Assembly (NCBI GenBank): GCA_947172415.1
Contig: OX359201.1
Coordinates: 992,001 to 1,056,000 of the forward strand
Length of the DNA: 64,000 nucleotides
Reading direction: 5' to 3'
Source: Chondrosia reniformis
Taxonomy: Eukaryota > Porifera > Demospongiae > Chondrillida > Chondrillidae
Shown here in pieces: positions 1 to 11,600 of the stretch (the stretch's first letter is position 1; every line of letters starts with the position of its first letter). The position numbers and the translations under genes were made by a program. The notes below the pieces were generated by a model that saw only the letters and a program-made list of their open reading frames with translations, ran no database searches and was not told the origin of the DNA.

Positions 1-2380
1 GCAATGTCTGTTTATATATACATGTATATATTATATATAGTAAACCTCCAAGTGTGTGAACAAGAAAGTTAATTGGGACAAGCATACATATATATGGTCA
101 ACGTTCACGAAACAGATTAAATTTCATATTATATGACTTCAACACAAATATAATTAGGCTGTCTGAACTTGAAAATGGATAACTTTGTTTATAGACTTCA
201 TGTAGCCACACAACTTTTTTCTAGAGATATCAAAGACATATAATTAGCTTAATTGCATACTCTTCTAATTATAATATTTATAATATGCTCTCACTCAAAC
301 CAATTAAAGCCTGCACTATATATATATTATCTATATTTGTCCTTGCAGACATAGAAGCTCCAGTGCATGTCTGTATATATTACTTTCATGTGCACATGTG
401 TAACGTTCGAAAACAATAATGAGCATCGATCACTTCGCGTATAGAGCGGTTCACCGACAATGCACTTGACAATTCACTATTACACTTCACTAATATTGAA
501 AACAACTACTAAAGCCACTCTTTTCTAAAAACACATGTACACACACAGGAAATTGATTACAAGTGACAATGATCAACTACCTAATCTAGAAGGTTCTACG
601 CACGTTCAGTCTATTGACCTATATATTTCTTTACACATGTGCAGTGTTGTATATATATATACAGTTGGATCCCAGGATGCATGCCTCAGCCTTTTCTTAT
701 GTACATTATAGTCATCAATTGTTTTGACTAGTGTGTACTGTGCGAAGGATGAATGTGGCACATTGTTGCATTGATTGGATGCAGCTGGCCTTGCTAGTCC
801 TCTGATCTCTCTCTGTGTTTGTACAATGTAATAAAACCTTCTGTTAACCAACCTTTGATACGGCTATAGTTAGTGAAAGAGTATGGATTATTTGTCACAG
901 GCCTAGGATAACTATAGATACAATTCTTGAGCTTCAGCAACAACTTATTTAAATAATATGTACATATAGAACATTTCGACCCGTAGGTATTCATCAGCTA
1001 TATATGTGAGGTGTGACAGTTAGTGATTTGTTTATATATATATATATATATGATCATGAAAGGAGTTTGCTTCTTTCTAATTGAGAAGTAAATCATCCCA
1101 GATTGGATCTAATGTGATTCCTTCACATACAAGCACCGAGTTCAGAGGTGGTGCATCATATATATTTGTCATTTAGCCTCATACTGATATCAACTACATA
1201 TATGTGTTTGAAATTGTATGAACTAAACGTGTATTACAATCATTATGTATCCAAATCACTGCAGTGATTTGTTATGTGTAAGTGGGTATGGGCATATATA
1301 TGGGTATATAAGAGTATGTATTACAATAGCAATTATATAAGCTATAAGTAGGCTTTTCATTAGAAGATAATGGTGTGTCTACATGAAGCCTACCCAATTT
1401 ATATTAACAATGCCTCTAAGGTATCATATAATTTAACTTAGAGGTTTTCCTAATATGTTTTGTGAACTGTGGCATGACCAAACTTGCATGCATGAGGTTA
1501 CCTATATACTCTGTGTGGATCTGTTTTTTATAATGTTGTTCATGTACAGTTGAACTTCTATATGATTTTTCTCTTGCCAATTATATGTCCTTTCTAGCTC
1601 CCCAAGCATTGTTTAAATGAGTAATTTCAGCTGAAATTAATATTAAATATGCTACAGAGGCATACAGACTACATATATTGGTTATCAAACACAAAGCATA
1701 ATAATAGAGAACTGACACATTTATTGAGTGAATCGTAGACATCCATCTCTATAGATATAGGGTGAATAAGCTTAATTCATGATGCGCCCAAACATGGAAG
1801 TGATGTGTTTTTAGAACAGCAATCTGACAAGTTATATTATATGCATATATACTTAGCAATCACGACAAAGAGACTCAGTGAAAAACTGAATATTATATTA
1901 TACTAGCTGGCTAGCTATGTATATCTATGATGTTACAATCCACCACTTATACATTGTACACATTCAGAGAATTTGACCAAACCACACCTGTACAGTAGGG
2001 GCAGGGAGGATAATCATGGACAAAAAGTAGTAAAACACAAATTGTATAAGACTACTTATGTATATAAAATCCTTCTAAGCAACTCGTGAGTGTATTTAAA
2101 TTTTGTTCACAAATTATAAAATGGTCTGTAACCATGTAATGATACTTACGTACTTACACTTACAAGACATGAAATATAGCAGATAATTAATAGCCAGCTA
2201 TTTGATATAATCAAATTAAAATAAGAATGTTTATACTCAAAATTAAAATTAATGTCACAGTGTCTATAAAACTTGGAAACACAATCTGATATCTTCATCA
2301 AGTTAACCCGAAACCAAAATCAGTGCAATCCAGCCATTTTCAGTCACTTTGAAACCAATCCTGCACAGAATAATCAAACT
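1..2380. other. AT-rich DNA without a recognisable gene
   Basis: I see no exon chain or recognisable protein here. The stretch is rich in TATATA and TACGTA-type simple sequence. Two short pieces recur elsewhere in the window. About 1125-1165 resembles the left border of the satellite array (about 9631-9670). About 1778-1809 recurs inverted at about 41744-41774. Around 964-1000 the minus strand carries a CTGATGA...GGTCGAAA motif that also occurs near 44931 and 57172. Short open frames at 606-994 have no exon-like borders. Confidence 0.6.
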
Positions 2381-2385
2381 CACAT

Positions 2386-2450
2386 ACATACATAGCATAC
2401 ATACATAGCATACATACATAGCATACATACATAGCATACATACATACAAA
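2386..2450. repeat. Microsatellite-like ACATACATAGCAT repeat
   Basis: Four to five head-to-tail units of about 13-16 bp built from ACATACATAGCAT are directly visible. The tract is flanked by ordinary AT-rich DNA, and I see no gene linked to it. Confidence 0.85.
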
Positions 2451-3239
2451 GCAAGCTAAATGTCATACAAAGATGTGCATCACAAAATTCCAGTTCTAAC
2501 TCTTAAGCTTCAAAATTATTGCTGACATTGAATAAAATGACTGTCAAAATATACATATGTACCAGGAGAATGCCAGCTCAAAAGACAAGTCTGCAAAATA
2601 TTAGGCTATGTATGTAGATTTGGATACACCTAATAATACAGTTAAATTCAAATTAAATTCAAATTTGACAACTGAAAATAAAATTGAAAGGGAAATCTAG
2701 GTATAGGCCAAGGCACAGCTAGTATGTAGTGAATTACCCAGAACAGCCATCTCTCAGAAGAACAAATCTAGACTAGGGAGTACAACCTAAACCGACAGTT
2801 AAAATAGACCAAGGACAGCCAGGTCAAGAAATACAGCTGTGTAGTTCTAATTACGTAGGTCATACACAAGTCAGTATATTTTGATGGTTGGTGGAGACCG
2901 CAATGCAGGCTCGTGGAGACTATACCACAAAGTTAAAGGATTCCTGTTTTGCAAATGATTGGCAGCTTACTACAAAAAGAGACTAGCATCTCTTCACTTG
3001 GTGGGTGTAATGCTATGTGCTATGCAGCTGGTGAACTGAGTTTCAATTTGCCTTGAGATATGAGTGGATAAATTGCAGCATTTAGAGAGACTTTTTGATC
3101 AACTGCAGTAAGAGAGAAATTTAACATGTTTGTAAAGTATAAAATTCAACAAATCTGACACAAATATGAAGCTGAACTCACTTTAGAATAATTCATCTTG
3201 TTTTTCAGTTTGTACTCCTCTTTGTATCAACTTCCAACC

Positions 3240-3540
3240 ATGAAAAAGTTGAATCCGGGGCACACCACGCGGAGGTGGGAGTACATCGTGCCCCCCACTC
3301 CGCCCAGTAGTGCTCCACGTTCTCAGCTAGGAGGGGAGGAAGATGCGCGGGAACGGCTCGGCGTACCTAGCCGCCCTGTGACCAGTTACTAGATCAAGGT
3401 ACAAATGCTACGTGTACAATGACCCGACCCTGGCGGACCTCAAACCTTCTTCATTGAGAATCATGACACGCCGGCGTAGCACCAGAGAACAGCGCGTCAC
3501 TTTACCTCAAATCAGACCTGCCTTCGTGTGAGATAGGGAC
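3240..3540. other. GC-rich island, function unknown
   Basis: About 300 bp are clearly richer in G, C and CpG than the DNA on both sides. A 50-codon plus-strand frame beginning with ATG at about 3240 ends at 3392 (proline- and arginine-rich, starting MKKLNPGHTTRRW). I recognise no family. It could be a first exon with a promoter, a transposon remnant, or an unmethylated island. No splice-site chain links it to another exon that I could see. Confidence 0.35.
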
Positions 3541-4179
3541 CACTAAAGGAATGAAAAGGATATCATACTAAACAATGGTAGAAGCATGTGCATTGCAAGT
3601 ATATATAACAATGTGAATACAAACACTTGACAACAGAAGAACAACATACAGCTAGGTACCATGCACATAAGTTATATTTAGCTTTAAAATGCTACAATTT
3701 GGCTAGGGACAAGTTATACCAGACCAAGAACAGCTAGCTCAAGATGACAAGTGACAAGTACACAATAATTAGATCATGAACAGCTGATATCGATAGCTTG
3801 CTCAAAATAACGTAAAAATTAATATACTAGAGACAGTCGAATCAAAATAGACCATGCAATGATGGCTCTATTGACAGTCACAAATAGAGTATGCAGGGAC
3901 AATTCTCTAAAGTGTGGATTAAAAGATGATAGTTAGCTCAAAATGGCAAGTCTAATTAGGCCATGGATGTAATGCTATTTATATAAAGAGCCCTAAACTT
4001 ATAATAGACCAGAGACTCCTAAGTCATTAAAAATGGGACAGTAATTAAAAGACAGACTAGCCAACTCAATTAAAATGGCAAGTGAAAATATATAGGACAT
4101 GTAGGACAGCCAGCTCAAATGACAAATACAAATTAGACCAGAGACAACCAGTACAAAGTAACCATTCAGGGACTAAAGT

Positions 4180-4640
4180 ATTCCTGGTTCTGAAGTTACA
4201 ATTAAGAAATTAATTATTCCTGGTTCTGAAGTTACAATTAAGAATTAATTTTTCGTTACGTTTTGCAATTTTTACTCTTGCTACTGGGATTAAGTTGAAG
4301 TTCCTGTTCTGAAGTTACTGTTACGTATATACTCTGTTCCAAAGTATTCCTGGTTCTGAAGTTACAATTAAGAAATTAATTATTCCTGGTTCTGAAGTTA
4401 CAATTAAGAATTAATTTTTCAGTTACGTTTTGCAATTTTTACTCTTCCTACTGGGAAGAAGTTGGAAGTTACTGTTTCTGAAGTTACTGTTACTCTGTTC
4501 CAAAGTATTCCTGGTTCTGAAGTTACTCATTCTGAATTTACTATCTTTACATTTTTAGATTTAATTTTTCAGTTACGTTTTGCAATTTTTACTCTTGCTA
4601 CTGGGAATAAGTTAAGTACATAGAATGTGAATTAATAAGA
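4180..4640. repeat. Tandem repeat with a TTCCTGGTTCTGAAGTTAC core
   Basis: The phrases 'ttcctggttctgaagttac', 'aattaagaaattaatt' and 'cagttacgttttgcaattt' recur at about 4185, 4210, 4335, 4380 and 4505. They form two to three copies of a compound unit of about 150 bp. The phrase TTCTGAAGTT is also the core of the 19-bp minisatellite at 5285-5670, so the two repeats may share an origin. Confidence 0.75.
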
Positions 4641-4679
4641 TGAAAGTAGTCAACATTTTCTTCCGAAATCAAACATGCC

Positions 4680-4880
4680 ATGCAATCTTGTTGAGAATAT
4701 GCTGATCCTTAAATGCTAATAATGCAAACATGCCAATCTTGCTGAGCATAATGCCAAATGCAAATCTTGCTGAGCATAATGCCAAATGCAAATCTTGCAT
4801 GCTGAGTATATGCCAAATGCGAATCTTGCTGAGCGTAATGCAAAATGCCAATCTTGCTGAGCATAATGCAAAATTATAAT
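4680..4880. repeat. Minisatellite, AATCTTGCTGAGCATAATGC unit
   Basis: Five to six units of about 26-31 bp containing 'aatcttgctgagcataatgc' followed by 'aaatgc' lie head to tail. Short minus-strand open frames across it are simply the translated repeat. A related phrase, 'gccaatcttgctgaatgct', forms the repeat at 5860-6060. Confidence 0.85.
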
Positions 4881-5284
4881 CTTGAGTGTCTCGAGTTTAC
4901 TATAATAATTGACAAACCTCCTCAAAAGGGTAATTCAATAATACAGCGCAAGACAACCAGCTTAAAGCGGCAAGTGGCCATCTCAAGTGGCATGCAAATC
5001 AAATTAAGTACTTCAAAATGACAAATCAAAAAACAGACCAGAGACTGCCAGCTCAGTGGCAAGTCTAAAATGGAACAGGGGCAGCCAGTTGAAAGTTGCA
5101 AATCCACAGAAGATCCAGCTCAAATAAGTCATGAAGTAAAAGAGTCCAAAACGTTGCCATGCAAAATGTAAAACTTGCAGAACCTGTAGAATGTATAGAA
5201 ATATATTAATACAACTGAATAATTTTCATATAAACAAGACAAACCTTCAAATTTAAAGATCGGTTGTTTGATGTATCTTTCTGT

Positions 5285-5670
5285 TTGAAATTCTGAAGTT
5301 GAAATTCTGTTCTAGTTGAAATTCTGCTCTGAAGTTGAAATTCTGCTCTGAAGTTGAAATTCTGCTCTGAAGTTGAAATTCTGCTCTGAAGTTGAAATTC
5401 TGCTCTGAAGTTGAAATTCTGCTCTGAAGTTGAAATTCTGAAGTTGAAATTCTGAAGTTGAAATTCTGTTCTGAAGTTGAAATTCTGCTCTGAAGTTAAA
5501 ATTCTGCTCTGAAGTTGAAATTCTGCTCTGAAGTTGAAATTCTGCTCTGAAGTTGAAATTCTGCTCTGAAGTTGAAATTCTGCTCTGAAGTTGAAATTCT
5601 GCTCTGAAGTTGAAATTCTGTTCTGAAGTTGAAATTCTGTTCTGAAGTTGAAATTCTGTTCTGAAGTTGG
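5285..5670. repeat. 19-bp minisatellite
   Basis: About 20 head-to-tail copies of a 19-bp unit, consensus GAAATTCTGCTCTGAAGTT, with a few shortened copies near 5440. Because 19 is not divisible by 3, the minus-strand open frame across it reads as a 57-bp (19-residue) protein repeat. I treat that frame as a by-product of the repeat and not as a gene. Confidence 0.95.
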
Positions 5671-5859
5671 ACAATTGAATTGATTTTTTGGTTCTGAATT
5701 TGTATTTTTAACAGTGGGTTTCTTTCAGTTAAGTTTTTCAATTTTTACTCTGCTACATCAATTTGATTTGTTCAAAGAATGTTATTTAAATTCAGAATAT
5801 AAAATATTCCATTCAAAGTCAGTAATATTTTCTTACAACACAAAAAGCCAATTAATCTT

Positions 5860-6065
5860 GCTGAATGCTACAAGAAGTCTAATATACTAAAATGCTAAAT
5901 GCAACAAAAAATGCCAATCTTGCTGAATGCTACAAAAAGTCTAATATACTAAAATGCTAAATGCAACAAAAAATGCCAATCTTGCTGAATGCTACAAAAA
6001 GTATACTAAAATGCTAAATGCAACAAAAAATACCATCTTGCTAAATGCTACAAAAAATGCCTTTG
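5860..6065. repeat. Tandem repeat of about 57-62 bp
   Basis: Three to four copies of a unit containing 'atactaaaatgctaaatgc' and 'gccaatcttgctgaatgct'. The starts at 5884, 5946 and 6003 give spacings of 62 and 57 bp. Confidence 0.85.
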
Positions 6066-6204
6066 CAAAAATTCTACACATACCCTTAAAATATACATAT
6101 TTTTTAACAGCTAACACATAATTACCCAAATTCCAACAAATTGCTGAGAACCAATGCAAGTAAAATGCCTGAACAACCAAATTCAAGTGTATGCAATGCA
6201 ATTA

Positions 6205-6560
6205 CCTTAAAACGGGCTGCCTAAAACAGGGACTCCGGTCAGAGCTTCTCTTCGCCGAGTCGGTGGGTACTGGTCCCACGCACTGCTTCCAGACCATCAG
6301 CCTCGATCTTTGGGAGAACAAACGCACAAAGGCGAGTTGCTAGGGAGGAACAACTCCGGATCCTAGGCCATAATGGAGAAGACCACCCCCCTCAGAGAAA
6401 CCTCAAGTCCTTCAGCAGTACATGGTCCCATGACCGTACTCCAAGCCATGGTTGTCGCACCAAATTCCCGGAGGCTGGCGAACCGTATACTCCGGCGCTG
6501 GAACGGAGTGGGGCCCGAAGGCCAAAGAATGAAATTTGCTAGGGTCTATTTATATTAAAC
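6205..6560. other. GC-rich island, function unknown
   Basis: About 350 bp of GC- and CpG-richer sequence abruptly replaces AT-rich repeats. A 61-codon plus-strand frame (6373-6558, beginning MEKTTPLRETSSPSAV) lies inside it. I recognise no domain and see no clear exon partner. It may be a first exon with a promoter or a transposon fragment. Confidence 0.35.
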
Positions 6561-6597
6561 GTATTTTTTCGAACGATTTTCTGGTGGCAAGTTAGAG

Positions 6598-6745
6598 AAC
6601 AATGAGTACACGTAGTACATCCATTCAGCTATTCAGCAAAGAATGAATAATGAGTACGTGTAGTACATCCATTCAGTTATTCAGCAAAGAATAGTCAAAA
6701 CAGCTCAGCAAAGAATAGTCAAAACAGCTCAGCAAAACCTTCCTC
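6598..6745. repeat. Short tandem duplications
   Basis: A unit of about 54 bp containing 'gtagtacatccattcag' and 'tattcagcaaagaat' occurs twice. It is followed by a smaller unit, 'agtcaaaacagctcagcaa', also twice. Confidence 0.8.
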
Positions 6746-6759
6746 AATAGAAAGAACAT

Positions 6760-8651
6760 CTTCAGGTGAAAGTCACAACAGCTCAGCCACGACCTTCTCT
6801 ATAGACTCATTCTTCCGTGACACACAGCTATTGTGCACATTACTCCATGCACAACATAGAGCAAGTTACAGAATACTCATTCTTGGCTTAACTAAACATT
6901 ATAATGGTTCAAATACATTAAGACATTTTCGTGTAGGCTTTATTTTAGTATTATAGCTACGCACTCCTGTTGTACTAGCAATCGTACCCATGCAAGTTAC
7001 AAAATATGGTCCTATTTTGTAACTTGCGTAGTCTCAAGTGTAGTTGTTTGCATCTTATAAATGTACAAACGGATTATTTTACATTGAACCCGTTTTGATT
7101 TTACATTTAATTGCTACAATATTCAGTGTTCATTGCATAAAAGTCTCGTGTACATTATATCTGCATATGCTGCTTGGATGTGAGATACGAAGATGACAGC
7201 CGTACAGCGTTAGCTAATTTTTGGTGTTATAAGTGAAGGCAAAGCTTTATCAGAATGTTTACTTTTCGACTGATGATATATAAGTCGGTAGAAAGTTTTT
7301 GGAACAGATACGTATTCGTGGACGATCTCGAGATGATCGAGAATCGCTAAATGCACATCGCTCTGTCAGACTGCAGCTTTGTAAGTTTGGTATCTAGACA
7401 CTATACATTAGATTGTAATTTATAAAGTTAATTTGTACTTTAGACAACTACCAAAACTTTAAGAGTAGACATTTTACTAAAATAGACATGTACACGGAAT
7501 ATATCTGTTATGTTGTATGTGCATGAAGTGTCCTGACAAGTGGAAACACTTTATTATAATTACTTATGTACACTTTCGGGCTCATTAGACAGTTTATGTT
7601 TTATTCTAGTTGTTCTATAAATGACAAAAATGTTGTCTGTAAAACAGTTCCAGTCGTGCATACAGTTGCATACAGTCGTTCTCTACTCATTCTTGATGTA
7701 TGTATAATACACTTCTCTAGAATGAAATAAAAAAGTTTCTGACTGTACATGTACTGATTCTGTATAATGTCAGTCTTTTTATCATATCAATGTTTTAAGA
7801 TATTCCAATTGCTATAATATTATTTTAAAATTTTACATGTCTTTTGTGTATATATATATATATATATTGTTTGTGATTTCCTACATTGGTAAAATTAAAG
7901 TGAAGTATTAATTGCCACAATACAAGTACATCTAAATGAAAATGTCTCACTTTTTTCTAAACAATGTATAGTGATTAGAGAGAACTCGTTAGAATGTTCT
8001 AGATCTATAGCTAGTTCTGATTGTTAATTTTGTTATGGGCCAATAACAAGGAGAACTGCATAGCAGTGACAAGCATAGGCAAGCTCAAAAACAACTCGTG
8101 CAATAGCAATGCTAGTATATTGCCATATATGGTAACAGTTCATAACCACCATTCATGTAGAATAAGAATAACAGTTTCACAAGCAATTGAAATTGCCTTA
8201 AAAGCATATCAATAGGAACTCATTTTAGCCATTTTTACAGAGTTACAGATCTAGATCTAGAACTAAAATTGTACATTAAAATATTTAATGTAGGGTGAGA
8301 GAGCAAGCCGATTGATTTGTGCCATAGTGCATTGACACAAGCCATGTGTGTTTGGTTTGTGTGTTGTGGTGTGAAGGAATTGGAGATGGCACGAGATGAG
8401 TGTTAACAGATTTGTAGGAGAGAGGGGAGAAGCTGCAAGACAATAGTGTAGTGCACATGGGAGATAGTGTTACAGGAGTTTGGAGTTCCTTGGAAGCAAT
8501 ACATGGTCACCAGTGTGGGGCTCATTATATGTGTACACTATACAATGTAACTTGAGCCAATTAATGGCCAAATTCAAGATATATAAGTGTATATATGTTT
8601 GGTATTTACAATTCACTATTATCATGTTGATTAAGAGTTTATTGCTTGTTG
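6760..8651. other. No gene recognised
   Basis: AT-rich sequence with a TATATA tract near 7850. I found no exon chain. It lies just downstream of the last exon of the minus-strand death-fold gene, so part of it may be 3' untranslated sequence. Confidence 0.5.
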
Positions 8652-11600
8652 TTATTGTTTACAGGTGTATTTATTTTTCCCTAAAGTAGCAAGCATTTCT
8701 GCAGCATCATCAAGTTGAATCTTTCTGAAGATATCAGTTAGAATAATCCAGTTGACATTGATACCCATTTCAATCCATCTTTTAATTGAAGTACAATCTT
8801 CACCTGAAAAATCAATTGTAGTGCATAGTTTATATTATATTATCTACTGTTGATAAATAAACAGGGTAATTTGGAGTATGGGGTAATTCAAAACAACAGA
8901 CATTCAGGAAATCACAGTTGCAATACAACTATTCCAAATTACCCCAGGTGGCCGAAACATTAAACTTCCAGTTAGGGTAACAGAAGGACCCTTTGGGGAA
9001 CACCTTGAACCTCGTTTATGCACAAAAGGTTGCATATCCCAACATGTCCAAGTACATCTGAGGGGAAAATTTTCACAATATTACAAAATTTATTGTAGGA
9101 GTTAGAAATGGATAAAGTTGGCGATCTAAAGTATATTCTAAATTACCCTGTTTTGTCCTATACTACGTATGTTATATATACCTTTGCCATGTCAGAAAGA
9201 TCCTTGAAAATAGACACATAATCACACAGGTCCAAGGCCTTGGCTATTCCAGCCCATTTGCTTGCAATCAGAGGAATGACAGGTGCCAGTAACTCAAGAG
9301 TTACGCCACGATCAGTTGCTTTACTACTTTCCAAAATATCCGATCCTGACTTACCTACAATTAACAATGTTTGGTGAACATAGGTGTAATTATAATAATA
9401 TGAAACTACAGCACATATCAAAGATATATGTGTAGATAGGTATCAACCAATTGCAACAGTAAAAAATGTCAGTAACCAATTATTACTCAGCTGAACATTT
9501 TTAGAAACTCTCAGCCTGATGAATAGTACAATAATAATATAAAGGACAAAATGAAAGAACTACTTGCTGGGAATTTAATTTTTAAGACATGCATTGTAAA
9601 TTTTATTTTTGCTTTTTTCGTATAAAGGGTACACAAGCACCGAGTTTGGAGGTGGTGCATTATTAATATATATCTTTCCATTTGACAGAGTTAGAGCACC
9701 AAATGTACATTAATATACTGGAATACCAAATTAATGTATGGTGAGAGATAGGGCAAATGTAAAGATTTATGAAAATTTCAAATTGTTATTGGAAATGTTT
9801 CATACATATCTGTGAATGCTGACAGTAAGTTTGAGCTTCATATCTTTCCATTTGACAGAGTTAGAACACCAAATGTACATTAATATACTGGAATACCAAA
9901 TTAATGTATGGTGAGAGATAAGGCAAATGTAAAGATTTATAAAAAAATCAAAAACTCTTTGGAAATGATTTAATCATGTTTGTGAACGCTGACACCAAGG
10001 TTTAGCTTGTCAACTTTCCATTTGACAGAGTTAGAGCACCAAATGTACATTAATATACTGGAATACCAAATTAATGTATGGTGAGAGATAGGGCAAATGT
10101 AAAGATTTATGAAAATTTCAAATTCTCATTGGAAATGTTTCATACATGTCTGTGAATGCTGACAGCAAGTTTGAGCTTCATATCTTTCCATTTGACAGAG
10201 TTAGAGCACCAAATGTACATTAATATACTGGAATACCAAATTAATGTATGGTGAGAGATAGGGCAAATGTAAAGATTTATAAAAAAATCAAAAACTCTTT
10301 GGAAATGATTCAATCATGTTTGTGGATGCTGACACCAAGGTTTAACTTATTAACTTTCCATTTTACAGAGTTATAGTAGCAAATGTACATTAAAGTTTTG
10401 GTATACGAAATTAATGTATGGTGAGAGATAGGGCAAATGTAAAGATTTATGAAAATTTCAAATTGTCATTGGAAATGTTTCATACATGTCTGTGAATGCT
10501 GACAGCAAGTTTGAGCTTCATATCTTTCCATTTTACAGAGTTATAGTACCAAATGTACATTAAAGTTTTGGTATACGAAATTAATGTATGGTGAGAGATA
10601 GGGCAAATGTAAAGATTTATGAAAATTTCAAATTGTCATTGGAAATGTTTCATACATGTCTGTGAATGCTGACAGCAAGTTTGAGCTTCATATCTTTCCA
10701 TTTGACAGAGTTAGAGCACCAAATGTACATTAATATACTGGAATACCAAATTAATGTATGGTGAGAGATAGGGCAAATGTAAAGATTTATAAAAAATTCA
10801 AAAACTCTTTGGAAATGATTCAATCATGTTTGTGAATGCTGACACCAAGGTTTAACTTATTAACTTTCCATTTTACAGAGTTATAGTACCAAATGTACAT
10901 TAAAATATAGTTATACGAAATTAATGTATAGTGAGAGATAGGGCAAATGTAAAGATTTATGAAAATTTCAAATTCTCATTGGAAATGTTTCATACATGTC
11001 TGTGAATGCTGACAGCAAGTTTGAGCTTCATATCTTTCCATTTGACAGAATTAGAGCACCAAATGTACATTAATATACTGGAATACCAAATTAATGTATG
11101 GTGAGAGATAGGGCAAATGTAAAGATTTATGAAAATTTCAAATTCTCATTGGAAATGTTTTAAACATGTCTGTGAATGCTGACGTTAAGTTAAAGCTTCA
11201 TATCTCTCCATTTGACAGAGCTACAGCACTCTAATGTACATTAAATTTCTAGTATACGACCTTAAATGGGTGTAGCATATATATCGTGCGATACTATTTT
11301 GCAAATTATCGGCATACGAAGTTAAAATGTTTTGACATGAATGGGGCAACTAGAAACACGCAGGGACAGTCCAGAACGCAGCTGTCAGAAGGTCTTTACA
11401 TAGAGGCAGGTAGCCATTATGCTATTACTGCAATTGAGATTGAGTGTGGCTGGTTATACCAGTTTACGTTCATATCGGAACACCTCTCGCTAAAATCGTT
11501 TCTACATGGGACCAGAAAAGTTGGTCTCCTCCGCCAATCAAGACACTTACAGGATTCTATCTATTTTTCCCAGTTTCTAGATGAACCACGAATACTGGAT

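Larger units (their letters stand above)
2700..5110. repeat. Degenerate interspersed tandem repeat region
   Basis: A loose unit of the type 'gaccagRgacagccagctcaaaatg' followed by 'caagt' recurs many times with irregular spacing (for example near 2810, 3720, 3930, 4060, 4100, 4130, 5040 and 5080). The copies are strongly diverged. This looks like an old, decaying tandem repeat and no gene is recognised. It is interrupted by the GC-richer island at 3240-3540 and by the cleaner repeats at 4180-4640 and 4680-4880. Confidence 0.5.

Noticed and set aside
5312-5741. Minus-strand frames of 81-120 codons with FNFRAEFQLQ repeats
   Set aside because: Direct translation of the 19-bp minisatellite, without a start context or flanking gene structure.
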